Shown here piece by piece: positions 1-8,368 of a DNA stretch of 64,000 nucleotides. Each line of letters starts with the position of its first letter. The stretch's first letter is position 1. The notes beneath the pieces are model-generated. The model did no database searches. It was not told the DNA's origin and saw nothing but the letters and a program-made list of their open reading frames with translations. The stretch is from Flagellimonas sp. MMG031 (GTDB taxonomy: Bacteria; Bacteroidota; Bacteroidia; Flavobacteriales; Flavobacteriaceae). The stretch is from the NCBI RefSeq assembly GCF_040112705.1, contig NZ_CP157804.1:1552501-1616500 (forward strand), in the 5' to 3' direction. The position numbers and the translations under genes are program-made.

Positions 1-449
1 TTTGTAATGGCGATAACCTTTATTCTGTTGGTGCCCTCAAGGATTTAAGGAAAGATAGAAAAGCGCCTCATGCGTTGATTAGCTACGGAAGTTCAGGTTT
101 TGAGTATACCGAGGAGCGCATAGCCAAGTTTGCCGTAATGGATATTTCTTCGGATGGATTTTTACAGCAAATCATTGAAAAACCAAATGTGGAGGATGTG
201 CCCCGATATAAAGATGCCATGGGCGAGCTTCGGGTAAGCATGAACATTTTTAGTTTTTTTGGAGCTAAGGTTTATCCATATTTGAAAAACTGTCCCATGG
301 ACCCGGTTCGTAATGAAAAGGAACTCCCGAAAGCTGTTGGAATGTTAGTGGCCGACCACCCTAAAGCTGTACTTTGTATACCACGTTCCGAACATATTCC
401 CGACTTGACCGATGCCAACGATATCCAATTATTTAAAAATTTGGACTAA
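1..449 (+). CDS. Sugar nucleotidyltransferase family protein (5'-truncated by window start)
   Basis: The frame is open from base 3, so about 148 C-terminal residues are present and the true start lies upstream of the window. The fragment opens with NGDNLYSVGAL, which resembles the product/metal-site region of NTP-transferase (glucose-1-phosphate thymidylyl- or uridylyltransferase-like) enzymes. It also has the GFLQQIIEKP segment (the family's typical 'I.EKP' strand) and SMNIFSFF, matching the 'N.GIY.F' region. These enzymes join a sugar-1-phosphate to an NTP to make nucleotide sugars for envelope glycans. The N-terminal G-rich nucleotide-binding signature is outside the window, so the sugar specificity cannot be judged. 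Confidence 0.75.
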   Translation, partial: CNGDNLYSVGALKDLRKDRKAPHALISYGSSGFEYTEERIAKFAVMDISSDGFLQQIIEKPNVEDVPRYKDAMGELRVSMNIFSFFGAKVYPYLKNCPMDPVRNEKELPKAVGMLVADHPKAVLCIPRSEHIPDLTDANDIQLFKNLD

Positions 450-501
450 CTTATGGGCAGCAAATCCCATGTTTGCATCGGGTAACGTTTAAATTTTTGA
501 A

Positions 502-1770
502 ATGGAATCGTATGCAACGGCATTGTTATATGCCACGCCATTTTTTATCGGTCTTGTACTTATCGAAATTTTGTATGGCCGATTTGTAAAGGATCAAAAA
601 CACAACCTCATGGATACCGTGAGCAGTCTTAGCTCAGGTTTGACCAATGTGGTGAAGGATTCATTGGGCCTTGTGCTTATTTTGGTGAGCTATCCCTTTT
701 TGTTGGAACATTTGGCACTTATCGAGATCAAGGCAACTTGGTTGGTCTGGGTGGTGGCTTTTATTGCTTTGGATTTTGCCGGTTATTGGAACCATAGGTT
801 GAGCCATCACATCAATCTTTTTTGGAACCAGCATGTGATACATCATAGCAGTGAAGAGTTTAATTTGGCTTGCGCGCTACGCCAGCCTATTTCCAACTTG
901 TTGGGGTACTATGCCCTTTTGTTGATTCCGGCCGCCCTATTGGGCGTTCCCAATCAAGTGATTGCCATATTGGCCCCGATACACCTGTTTGCACAGTTCT
1001 GGTACCACACCCAGTATATTGGCAAAATGGGGATTCTTGAATATGTTATCGTCACCCCTTCGCAACATCGGGTGCACCATGCCATCAATCCAGAGTATAT
1101 CGACAAAAACCTAGGACAGATTTTTTGTATTTGGGACCGCATGTTCGGCACCTTTCAAGAAGAGTTGGATGATGTGCCGCCACAATACGGTGTGCTGAAA
1201 CCAGCGAATACATGGAATCCCATCATCATCAATTTTCAACATATATGGCGATTGATGCAGGACGCATGGCGCACCCGAAGCTATTGGGACAAACTTCGGA
1301 TATGGTTTATGCCCACAGGATGGCGTCCGCAGGACGTGAAGGACAAATATCCCGTTGAGGTTATCCAAGATGTCTACAATTTCAAAAAATACCGTCCCGA
1401 AACTTCACCTTGGTTAAAGGGATATGCCCTTTTTCAATTGATCGCAACTACTTTTTTGATGCTTTTTATGTTCTACAGCTATTCGGAAATCGGATTTGAT
1501 GGCTTGCTGTTGTTTGGGGCGTTTATTTTTGTCGGGATTTATGGGTACACTACCCTAATGGACCGAAAATCGTATGCTGTTTGGATTGAGGTGATTCGGG
1601 GTGTGGCAGGATTGGTACTAATCTATTTGTCGGGCGATTGGTTTTGTATCGATACTTATATATCCATTGGGAGCTATCTGGTGGCCCTCTATTTCTTGAT
1701 TACTATTTTCGGTGGTGTTTACTTTACTTATGTGGAGAAATCCTTTGCGACGGCTGATTTGGCCTCTTAA
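502..1770 (+). CDS. Sterol desaturase / fatty acid hydroxylase family membrane protein
   Basis: A 422-residue integral membrane protein with the three histidine clusters of the di-iron fatty-acid-hydroxylase superfamily: HRLSHH (residues 98-103), HVIHH (111-115) and HRVHH (189-193). Hydrophobic segments lie near residues 7-25, 52-70, 79-96 and 130-150. The last ~120 residues add three or four more predicted helices not needed for the catalytic core. Members hydroxylate or desaturate lipids at the inner membrane; the substrate cannot be read from sequence. It starts 52 nt after the nucleotidyltransferase and its stop overlaps the convergent acyl-CoA-binding gene by 4 nt. Family call is firm, substrate unknown. 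Confidence 0.9.
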   Translation: MESYATALLYATPFFIGLVLIEILYGRFVKDQKHNLMDTVSSLSSGLTNVVKDSLGLVLILVSYPFLLEHLALIEIKATWLVWVVAFIALDFAGYWNHRLSHHINLFWNQHVIHHSSEEFNLACALRQPISNLLGYYALLLIPAALLGVPNQVIAILAPIHLFAQFWYHTQYIGKMGILEYVIVTPSQHRVHHAINPEYIDKNLGQIFCIWDRMFGTFQEELDDVPPQYGVLKPANTWNPIIINFQHIWRLMQDAWRTRSYWDKLRIWFMPTGWRPQDVKDKYPVEVIQDVYNFKKYRPETSPWLKGYALFQLIATTFLMLFMFYSYSEIGFDGLLLFGAFIFVGIYGYTTLMDRKSYAVWIEVIRGVAGLVLIYLSGDWFCIDTYISIGSYLVALYFLITIFGGVYFTYVEKSFATADLAS

Positions 1771-2030
1771 AGGCTTTTAAGCTCCTTCTCAACTATGTTC
1801 ACATAGTTTTCCATGGCCTCTTCCACACTGATGCTCTTGGCCTGAAAGAGTGCATTTGCCTTGAACGCATTGATTAGGGGAGTTCGACTGCCGGGATTTT
1901 CAAAATTTTTGTTGGCAATCTTAAAGTAGGCGTAGAGTTTTAATAAGAGGTCCGCAGGAAGCGGGTCCGTATAGTCGTTAACAAAGTTAACGGCATCCTC
2001 AAATCGTTTATGTAACTCCTCCTTAGTCAT
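1767..2030 (-). CDS. Acyl-CoA-binding protein
   Basis: An 87-residue protein that fits the acyl-CoA-binding protein fold: an N-terminal helix with F.DAV, the central LLKLYAYFKIAN motif (family form 'LY.LYKQAT'), then the segment ending in SVEEAMENYV, matching 'S.EEAM..Y'. The family's KWDAWK tryptophans are replaced (NAFKANALF). Such proteins bind long-chain acyl-CoA in the cytoplasm and buffer or deliver it to lipid synthesis. The gene overlaps psd by 8 nt as the last gene of the cdsA-psd unit, which supports a role in phospholipid supply. ACBPs are patchy in bacteria, so its place in a phospholipid operon is informative. Confidence 0.85.
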   Translation of the reverse strand: MTKEELHKRFEDAVNFVNDYTDPLPADLLLKLYAYFKIANKNFENPGSRTPLINAFKANALFQAKSISVEEAMENYVNIVEKELKSL

Positions 2031-2688
2031 CCAATGGTCTTACCGATGCGATGCACGTGCGTGCCCCGATTACTTTTTGATTCAGTTTTACGGTGATGTC
2101 GCAGTCAAGCGGCAAAAGTAAATCCACCCGTGAACCGAATTTGATGAAACCAGCATCTTCCCCTTGTGTAACCTGTTCGCCCTCCTCGGCATAGTTTACG
2201 ATTCTGCGTGCCATGGCACCTGCAATTTGTCGGTATCCGATTTCGCCAAATTTTGGGGTATGCAGTATTATCGTAGTTCGCTCGTTATCGGTGCTGGATT
2301 TGGGATGCCAAGCCACTAAATATTTTCCGGGGTGATATTTGGAGTAGGTGACGGTACCACTGGCGGGATAACGGGTAACATGCACATTGACGGGCGACAT
2401 AAAAATGGAGACCTGCTTTCGCTTTCCTTTGAAATATTCGGGTTCGTCCACCTCTTCGATTACTACTACCTTTCCGTCCACTGGAGCCAATATTTCATCA
2501 AAGTTAGGGGTCACCAATCTCTTTGGGTTTCTAAAAAATTGCAAGATGGCCACCAAAAGCAATAGCGCCGCAATCTGAACCGTCATTCGGGCCCATTCCA
2601 AATCCATAGTGTATTGTGCCGCCAATACAATGGCCACCACTACAAAAAAAGTGAATATGATTATTTTTTGACCCTCTTTATGAAACAT
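2023..2688 (-). CDS. psd: Phosphatidylserine decarboxylase family protein
   Basis: A 221-residue short-type Psd. Two N-terminal hydrophobic segments (about residues 9-26 and 36-51) anchor it. The body has LAPVDGKVV (68-76), the FMSPVNVHVTRYP segment (96-108) and, near the C-terminus, the FGS tripeptide (184-186). In this family the serine of an LGST-like site undergoes self-cleavage to give the pyruvoyl cofactor. It converts phosphatidylserine to phosphatidylethanolamine, the main zwitterionic lipid of Bacteroidota. It overlaps cdsA by 11 nt and the acyl-CoA-binding gene by 8 nt, so translation is probably coupled. Confidence 0.93.
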   Translation of the reverse strand: MFHKEGQKIIIFTFFVVVAIVLAAQYTMDLEWARMTVQIAALLLLVAILQFFRNPKRLVTPNFDEILAPVDGKVVVIEEVDEPEYFKGKRKQVSIFMSPVNVHVTRYPASGTVTYSKYHPGKYLVAWHPKSSTDNERTTIILHTPKFGEIGYRQIAGAMARRIVNYAEEGEQVTQGEDAGFIKFGSRVDLLLPLDCDITVKLNQKVIGARTCIASVRPLDD

Positions 2689-3478
2689 AGGAGAAAATAT
2701 TTAAAATCAAATATGCAAATGGTGCGGCAAACACCAAACTGTCCAATCGGTCCCAGATTCCACCATGTCCCGGCAGGATAGCGCCACTATCTTTTACACC
2801 GGCCATTCGTTTAAACTTGGATTCCAACAAGTCGCCCAAACTTCCTGCGACCACGATCAAGCAAGCCATTGCCATCCACTCGATTATCGAAAGCCGTGTT
2901 TCGTACCACGATAAAAAATAGGCGGCGACCAGTGCAAAAATAAGACCTCCGACAGAACCTTCAATAGTTTTTTTTGGGGAAACTGCAGGAAAAAGTTTGC
3001 GTCCCAAAGTTCGTCCCACCAGATAGGCAAATGTATCGTTTACCCATATCAAAATAAAGATGCCCATGATCAAAAATTGGGCAAATTCATCAATTTTGTA
3101 AGGTATCATCGTCAAAAAAATACACCCGCCACCAATGTAGAAGAGCCCGATCAAGAATTTCTGTACGTCATTGAAATATTTGGGTTTTTTGGAGAACAGG
3201 AACATCAATAGGGCAATGTCCACCGCGATGGTGAAAAGCATGAGCATGTTCACGGCCATAGTGTCGTTGGTGAGGTAAATAAAAACCCACCACAGGGCCA
3301 AATAGGCCATGAAGATGTAGTACCCCTTTAGCTTTACAATTCGCTTGTACTCATACAGACATCCAAGTCCGAAGGCCATAAAAAGAAAGTCGAAGGCGTC
3401 CGAACTCAAAAATACTGCGCCCAACAGAAGTACTACGTAAATTACCCCTGTTATGGAGCGTCTTAAAATTTCTCTCAT
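2678..3478 (-). CDS. cdsA: Phosphatidate cytidylyltransferase
   Basis: A 266-residue polytopic membrane protein with about seven or eight hydrophobic helices. The C-terminal CDP-diglyceride synthase signature is clear: SKFKRMAGVKDSG followed by GHGGIWDRLDS, carrying the Mg2+/CTP-binding aspartates. It makes CDP-diacylglycerol from phosphatidate and CTP, the precursor of phosphatidylserine and thus of the next enzyme in the operon (psd). It lies 4 nt after the LUD gene and overlaps psd by 11 nt. The ATG start gives a normal N-terminal membrane segment. Confidence 0.95.
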   Translation of the reverse strand: MREILRRSITGVIYVVLLLGAVFLSSDAFDFLFMAFGLGCLYEYKRIVKLKGYYIFMAYLALWWVFIYLTNDTMAVNMLMLFTIAVDIALLMFLFSKKPKYFNDVQKFLIGLFYIGGGCIFLTMIPYKIDEFAQFLIMGIFILIWVNDTFAYLVGRTLGRKLFPAVSPKKTIEGSVGGLIFALVAAYFLSWYETRLSIIEWMAMACLIVVAGSLGDLLESKFKRMAGVKDSGAILPGHGGIWDRLDSLVFAAPFAYLILNIFSYVS

Positions 3479-3482
3479 CTAC

Positions 3483-4091
3483 TCAGAAATCTTCTAGGAG
3501 TAAAAGATATACATTTTTGGAAGCACTCCCATAGGAAAGAAAGTCATCTTTGTTTTCGGGTGTTTGCTGAAAGTGCTTTAGGGTGGTGATATTGTTGGGG
3601 ATGTTTTTCTGGTACCGTTCCTTGATTATTTTGAGTGCTTCGCTAATGGAATCTACCAACTGGCTCGTGGTGGCGAACACAATGAGATTGGACGGTAGTT
3701 CGTCCAGTTTCTTTTCCTTGATTTGATGGGAACACACCAAAATGGACCCATTATGGGCCACCAAGTGTTCGCAGGTGGTAAAGAAAATATCACTTTCGTT
3801 GCGATTGTTGGTGAATTGAAGCTTTTCCGAAGCAAACTTAGTCTCTATCCTAGGATCCAGCGAATAGAAGAGGTGGTTTTGCCAGTCGTTTTCCGAAACG
3901 ATGTTCTTGAGTGCCTCGGAAACTTCGGCAAAATCTTCACAGTAAATGAACTTTCCACCATTTTTTTTGAAGTAGATGGTAAACTTTTCATCAACGGGAA
4001 TTTTTAGGTCGGGCATGTGTTCTCCCCGGGTTTCCGCAGTTTCTTTGGAAACCTTTTTTCCTCCTCCGAAAAGTTTTTTAAAAACTCCCAT
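3483..4091 (-). CDS. LUD domain-containing protein (LutC/YkgG-like)
   Basis: A 202-residue soluble protein. After a basic N-terminus (FKKLFGGGKKVSKET) it carries an LUD-type fold: a segment on asynchronous electron/lactate-utilisation proteins resembling 'IFFTTCEHLVAHNGSILVCS', and a later 'LIVFATTSQLVDSISEALK' stretch. LUD proteins include LutC of lactate oxidation, but lutA and lutB are absent here, so a lactate role is not supported. It is instead locked between ftsH and cdsA (4 nt from cdsA), a neighbourhood suggesting a membrane-linked job. Domain assignment is good, function unknown. Confidence 0.75.
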   Translation of the reverse strand: MGVFKKLFGGGKKVSKETAETRGEHMPDLKIPVDEKFTIYFKKNGGKFIYCEDFAEVSEALKNIVSENDWQNHLFYSLDPRIETKFASEKLQFTNNRNESDIFFTTCEHLVAHNGSILVCSHQIKEKKLDELPSNLIVFATTSQLVDSISEALKIIKERYQKNIPNNITTLKHFQQTPENKDDFLSYGSASKNVYLLLLEDF

Positions 4092-4156
4092 TAATGGTTT
4101 TGTGTTCTTTCTACTTAATCAATATAACTCCTTTGATTAGATGTTGTTTGTAGCGA

Positions 4157-6106
4157 TTACTCTGCTGGCTCCAACTTTTCTTCCTCTTTTTCAAAAGGGC
4201 GCTGTCCAAAGATTTTTTCCAAATCGTCCTTGAATATGACCTCCTTGTCCAAAAGACGTTCGGCAAGCTCGGTGAGTTTGTCCTTGTTGTCCTCCAGCAA
4301 TTTAATGGCCCTTTGATATTGCGCTTCAATCATTTTGGATATTTCCTGATCAATCTTTTGGGCCGTTTCCTCACTATAAGGTTTGGTAAAGCCGTACTCG
4401 TTTTGACCCGTGGAATCGTAATAGGTGATATTGCCCAATTCGTCATTCAGTCCGTAAATGGTCACCATGGCCCTGGCCTGTTTGGTCACTTTCTCCAAAT
4501 CGCTCAATGCTCCTGTTGAAATTTTTCCGAACATCACTTTCTCCGCGGCTCTGCCTCCCATGGTGGCACACATCTCGTCCAACATCTGTTCTGGTCGTAC
4601 GATCAAACGTTCTTCGGGCAAATACCAAGCAGCTCCAAGCGACTGACCGCGAGGAACGATGGTCACTTTCACCAAAGGCGCGGCATGTTCCAACATCCAG
4701 CTTACCGTGGCGTGACCTGCTTCGTGGAACGCAATGGTCTTTTTCTCTTCTGGGGTGATGATTTTATTCTTTTTTTCCAGACCACCCACAATTCTATCCA
4801 CGGCATCCAAGAAGTCTTGTTTGGTGACCGCTTTTTTCTCCTTACGGGCAGCAATCAATGCCGCTTCGTTACAAACGTTGGCAATATCGGCTCCGGAGAA
4901 TCCTGGGGTCTGTTTGGCCAAAAAGTCCAAATCCAGGGTTTCGGCGGTTTTTATTGGACGAAGGTGTACTTCGAATATTTCTTTTCTTTCGTTGAGGTCG
5001 GGCAGGTCCACATAGATTTGACGGTCAAAACGTCCTGCACGCATCAAGGCTTTGTCCAGCACATCGGCACGGTTGGTAGCGGCCAATACAATTACGTTGG
5101 TATTGGTTCCAAATCCATCCATTTCGGTCAATAACTGGTTCAGGGTATTCTCACGTTCGTCATTGGAACCTGTGAAGTTGTTTTTTCCCCTAGCTCGTCC
5201 AATGGCGTCGATTTCATCAATAAAAATGATAGCCGGTGACTTATCCTTTGCTTGTTTGAAAAGGTCACGCACCCTTGATGCTCCAACCCCTACGAACATT
5301 TCCACAAAATCCGAACCGGACAAGGAGAAGAAAGGAACCTTGGCTTCACCTGCTACGGCTTTCGCCAAAAGGGTTTTACCCGTTCCCGGAGGGCCTACCA
5401 ATAAGGCTCCCTTTGGGATTTTACCACCAAGAGAGGTGTATTTATCCGGGTTTTTAAGGAACTCCACAATTTCTTGAACTTCTTCCTTGGCCCCTTCCAA
5501 TCCAGCAACATCTTTAAAAGATGTACGGGTATCGGTTTTCTCGTCGAAGAGTTTGGCCTTGGACTTCCCTATGTTGAAAATCTGTCCACCAGCACCGCCT
5601 CCGGCACCGCCTGACATTCTACGCATCAGGTAGATCCAAATACCAATGATCAAGGCAAATGGTAAGAGCGTCAAAAATATTTCGCCAAGTACATTGGATT
5701 CCGTGTCAAACTCGACAATGGTATCCAAGTTGTTCTCTTTCTTTATCTCGGTGATTTCGTTCTGGAAAATCTGAAGGTCACCATAGTCCAATACATACTG
5801 GGGAACCAGATTGGTTGATGGGAACAGTGGCTTTTCGGCCACTCCTTTGTGAACGTCCTTCTTCATGGCCTCCTCGGTGAGGTATACCTTGGCCTGTCTG
5901 GTATTGGTAATGATGACAATCTTGGAGATATCACCATTGCGCAAGAATTCCTGTAATTCGGAGGTTGTTGTTTTTTCCGTACTTGAAAAATTGCTTCCAC
6001 CAAAAAACTGGAAGCCGATGATCAATGCGATGACTACGCCATATATCCACCACGAACTAAAACGTGGCTTCTTTGGTGTATTATTTGGGTTGTTTTCTTT
6101 TGCCAT
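4157..6106 (-). CDS. ftsH: ATP-dependent zinc metalloprotease FtsH
   Basis: A 649-residue membrane AAA+ protease. Two transmembrane segments (about residues 20-37 and 140-162) flank a periplasmic domain; a Gly-rich linker follows; then Walker A GPPGTGKT (238-245), Walker B IIFIDEID (293-300), the second region of homology ending in [10 protein letters not shown], and the zinc site HEAGH (461-465). It degrades misfolded membrane proteins and short-lived soluble regulators. It follows rsfS by 6 nt and precedes LUD-cdsA-psd. FtsH controls phospholipid/LPS balance in other bacteria, so sharing a unit with lipid genes is suggestive. The C-terminus is Glu-rich. No missing catalytic residue. Confidence 0.98.
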   Translation of the reverse strand: MAKENNPNNTPKKPRFSSWWIYGVVIALIIGFQFFGGSNFSSTEKTTTSELQEFLRNGDISKIVIITNTRQAKVYLTEEAMKKDVHKGVAEKPLFPSTNLVPQYVLDYGDLQIFQNEITEIKKENNLDTIVEFDTESNVLGEIFLTLLPFALIIGIWIYLMRRMSGGAGGGAGGQIFNIGKSKAKLFDEKTDTRTSFKDVAGLEGAKEEVQEIVEFLKNPDKYTSLGGKIPKGALLVGPPGTGKTLLAKAVAGEAKVPFFSLSGSDFVEMFVGVGASRVRDLFKQAKDKSPAIIFIDEIDAIGRARGKNNFTGSNDERENTLNQLLTEMDGFGTNTNVIVLAATNRADVLDKALMRAGRFDRQIYVDLPDLNERKEIFEVHLRPIKTAETLDLDFLAKQTPGFSGADIANVCNEAALIAARKEKKAVTKQDFLDAVDRIVGGLEKKNKIITPEEKKTIAFHEAGHATVSWMLEHAAPLVKVTIVPRGQSLGAAWYLPEERLIVRPEQMLDEMCATMGGRAAEKVMFGKISTGALSDLEKVTKQARAMVTIYGLNDELGNITYYDSTGQNEYGFTKPYSEETAQKIDQEISKMIEAQYQRAIKLLEDNKDKLTELAERLLDKEVIFKDDLEKIFGQRPFEKEEEKLEPAE

Positions 6107-6112
6107 TTTTTT

Positions 6113-6490
6113 TTAAGAATTGTAACTGCTTTCCACCATAGTGACCTTGGCATCTCCCCAAAGCCCCTCAATATCATAGAATTCCCTTATGTGTTTTTGA
6201 AATACATGCACCACAACGTTGACATAGTCCATAAGCACCCATTCGGCGTTCTCAGAACCCTCAACATGCCATGGCTTGTCCTGCAGGGCCTTGCTGACCT
6301 TTTTCTGCACGGAGGATACAATTGCGTTCACATGTGTGTTGGAAGTACCGTTACAGATGATGAAGTAGTCGCAAACTGTATTTTCGATTTCCCTAAGGTC
6401 CAGTAGATTTATGTCAACTCCTTTAACGTCTTCTATTCCTTCCAGAATCAAGGCAATCAATTCATCTGCGCTAGCTTTCTTTTTCTGCAT
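6113..6490 (-). CDS. rsfS: Ribosome silencing factor RsfS
   Basis: A 125-residue protein of the RsfS/Iojap family, with the DLREIENTVCDYFIICNG segment, the NAIV.SVQKKVSK helix and C-terminal W.L.DY..VVVHVF followed by FYDIEGLW.DA. The factor binds ribosomal protein uL14 and blocks 30S-50S joining when nutrients are short. It is the first gene of the rsfS-ftsH-LUD-cdsA-psd-acbp run, 6 nt before ftsH. A -7 promoter box lies 19 nt upstream of its ATG, and birA diverges from it. Confidence 0.96.
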   Translation of the reverse strand: MQKKKASADELIALILEGIEDVKGVDINLLDLREIENTVCDYFIICNGTSNTHVNAIVSSVQKKVSKALQDKPWHVEGSENAEWVLMDYVNVVVHVFQKHIREFYDIEGLWGDAKVTMVESSYNS

Positions 6491-6509
6491 TCAAAAAGTT
6501 TAGTTTTTA

Positions 6510-6517
6510 CAAAGTTA
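6510..6517 (-). promoter_or_regulatory. Promoter -7 box (TAACTTTG) of the rsfS-ftsH operon
   Basis: On the minus strand TAACTTTG matches the Bacteroidota -7 consensus TAnnTTTG, 19 nt upstream of the rsfS start codon. No convincing TTTG -33 element is seen at the usual distance, so the call rests on the -7 box and its position. Confidence 0.5.
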
Positions 6518-6572
6518 TGTTTTTTTTGTTTTCTTAGCCCTAGTTTTTAACAAATCGTAAAGGCTTGTCACA

Positions 6573-7316
6573 TTGGGAAAACATTTTCAGATACTCAAAC
6601 TTGATGCCACGGATTCCACAAATATCTTTTTGAAAGATTTGTTGCGCTCGGAAAATCCTTTGGATTATACCGTGGTCGTAACCCGTAGGCAGCTGAAGGG
6701 CAGGGGGCAAATGAATACAGTTTGGGATTCTGAAGGAGGTAAAAACCTAACGTTCAGTGTCTTAAAAAAGTTTGACGCCATGAGTGTCCGGCATCAATTT
6801 GCGCTCAATATTGCAGTGTCCTTGGCCGTTTTCAATGCCCTGAACAAGCTCGCCATTCCTGATGTACAGATCAAATGGCCTAACGACATTATGTCAGGTT
6901 CGCGCAAGATCTGTGGCATTTTGATAGAAAACTTGCTTAGGGGCAATAAGGTGGGCGAAGCGATCATAGGCATCGGGCTTAATGTAAACCAGACGGATTT
7001 TGGGGGTTTGGACAAGGCGTCTTCCTTAAAATTGGTGACCGGTAGGAATTTCGATTTGGACGAACTCCTTCATACCATTTTGGAATGCCTTAAACTCCAA
7101 CTGGATACCGTGGAAGCGAAAACAGTCGCCCAATTGCTGCCCGCCTACGAGCAATTGTTGTTCCGAAAGGATAAGCCCTCGACCTTTGCCGATGCGAAAG
7201 GGGAGCGGTTAATGGGTTATATCCGAGGTGTGTCCACCTCCGGAAAGTTGGTCATCGAATTGGAGGACCGGATTATAAAGGAATTTGATCTAAAGGAGGT
7301 AACGCTTCTTTACTGA
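6573..7316 (+). CDS. birA: Biotin--[acetyl-CoA-carboxylase] ligase
   Basis: A 247-residue protein of the BirA/LplA fold: N-terminal LDATDSTN, the GRGQMNTVWDSEGGKNLTFS biotinyl-AMP loop, the IKWPNDI motif with its biotin lysine, and a C-terminal small SH3-like domain. It attaches biotin to the acetyl-CoA carboxylase carrier protein. The length fits a group I ligase without the N-terminal DNA-binding repressor domain. No ATG exists between the upstream in-frame stop (6558) and the conserved start region; TTG at 6573 is the best start, with an ATA codon (ILKLDATDS) the only alternative. Its end overlaps the convergent SRPBCC gene by 7 nt. Confidence 0.93.
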   Translation: MGKHFQILKLDATDSTNIFLKDLLRSENPLDYTVVVTRRQLKGRGQMNTVWDSEGGKNLTFSVLKKFDAMSVRHQFALNIAVSLAVFNALNKLAIPDVQIKWPNDIMSGSRKICGILIENLLRGNKVGEAIIGIGLNVNQTDFGGLDKASSLKLVTGRNFDLDELLHTILECLKLQLDTVEAKTVAQLLPAYEQLLFRKDKPSTFADAKGERLMGYIRGVSTSGKLVIELEDRIIKEFDLKEVTLLY

Positions 7317-7708
7317 CCGATTTTGTCCATATTGTTGGACAGGGTTCCCATAAAATTGGTGATGGGTCCTTTGATCATCATGGCCATCATGGCGTTGAAT
7401 TCCCCTTCGAAGCTTAGGCCGACCTCACTTTGATCATTATCCAAAGCTTTGATGTCAGCTGTAAGTGTAAACGGCAATTTATCGCTTGCTGCACCCAAGA
7501 CTACCTTTTCGTTTGGATGCTGTTCCTTGAGCCGTAGCACGATTTCCGGCATACCTTTCAAGGCAAACTTGAAGGTATTCTCGTCCAACACTTCAAATTT
7601 TTCGATATTCTCGGGCATTAAGGTTTCAAAGTTTTTGATATCTGTCAGGAATTCAAACACTTCTTTATCGCTTTTGGATACGATTTTTTTTGAGGTCTCA
7701 ATGTGCAT
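7310..7708 (-). CDS. SRPBCC family (START-like fold) protein
   Basis: A 132-residue protein with the polyketide cyclase/START-like pattern: an initial strand with SKKIVSKSDKEVFEFLTDIKNF, a central beta meander and a C-terminal amphipathic helix (the GPITNFMGTLSNNMDKI region). The superfamily binds hydrophobic ligands; the ligand is not predictable here. It sits 6 nt downstream of pyrE on the same strand and is probably co-transcribed with it. Function unknown beyond the fold. Confidence 0.75.
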   Translation of the reverse strand: MHIETSKKIVSKSDKEVFEFLTDIKNFETLMPENIEKFEVLDENTFKFALKGMPEIVLRLKEQHPNEKVVLGAASDKLPFTLTADIKALDNDQSEVGLSFEGEFNAMMAMMIKGPITNFMGTLSNNMDKIGQ

Positions 7709-7714
7709 GGTAAA

Positions 7715-8356
7715 CTATGGTTTCCATTGTTGTGGATTCGATCTCCACTCCAATAGGGTCTGTAATTGATTTTCTTTTATGTAATGGGTGTCGGAAGCCT
7801 GCTCTATCAAATTCTCGTAGTCGGAGAGGGTATGCAGTTCCACACCTTCTTTTTTAAAGTTTTCGGTTGAAACGGGAAAACCGTAGGTGAAGATGGCAAT
7901 CATTCCTTTGATATCGGCGTTTTGCTCCTTCAGGGCTTGGACGGCATTAAGGCTACTATTCCCAGTGCTGATCAAATCCTCGATGACCACAACACTCTGT
8001 CCAGGTTCAAAATGTCCTTCAATCTGATTTTGCCTCCCGTGCTCTTTTGGTTTTGGCCTTACGTAAACAAAGGGAAGACCTAGGGCCTCTGCTACCAAAA
8101 TACCGATTCCGATGGCACCCGTGGCTACGCCGGCAATCACGTCGGGCCTACCATAGAGGTTCTCTACTTGCTTTGCAATTTCTTCTCGAACAAAGTTTCT
8201 TACCGCGGGGTAAGAGAGCATGATCCTATTATCACAATAAATTGGCGATTTCCAACCTGAAGCCCATGTAAAAGGATTTTCAGGTTCCAACTTAATTGCA
8301 TTAATTTGTAATAACAGCTCTGCTGTTTTTTTTGCGATTCCCTTATCTAAAACCAT
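7715..8356 (-). CDS. pyrE: Orotate phosphoribosyltransferase
   Basis: 213 residues from the ATG at 8356. A 35-residue upstream extension to 8461 is open but lies antisense to the NUDIX gene and is not part of the conserved protein, so I reject it. Features include the NPFTWASGWKSPIYCDNR substrate segment, the flexible loop RPKPKEHGRQNQIEG, and the PRPP-binding signature VVVIEDLISTGNS. It makes orotidine-5'-phosphate in pyrimidine synthesis. A -7 box ends 4 nt before the ATG, so the mRNA is probably leaderless. SRPBCC follows 6 nt later. Confidence 0.96.
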   Translation of the reverse strand: MVLDKGIAKKTAELLLQINAIKLEPENPFTWASGWKSPIYCDNRIMLSYPAVRNFVREEIAKQVENLYGRPDVIAGVATGAIGIGILVAEALGLPFVYVRPKPKEHGRQNQIEGHFEPGQSVVVIEDLISTGNSSLNAVQALKEQNADIKGMIAIFTYGFPVSTENFKKEGVELHTLSDYENLIEQASDTHYIKENQLQTLLEWRSNPQQWKP

Positions 8357-8360
8357 TGCG

Positions 8361-8368
8361 CAAATGTA
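8361..8368 (-). promoter_or_regulatory. Promoter -7 box (TACATTTG) of pyrE, overlapping the NUDIX start codon
   Basis: Minus-strand TACATTTG matches TAnnTTTG and ends 4 nt before the pyrE ATG. The divergent NUDIX ATG (8364) lies inside the same eight bases. No clear -33 box is seen, so this is moderate evidence. Confidence 0.5.
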
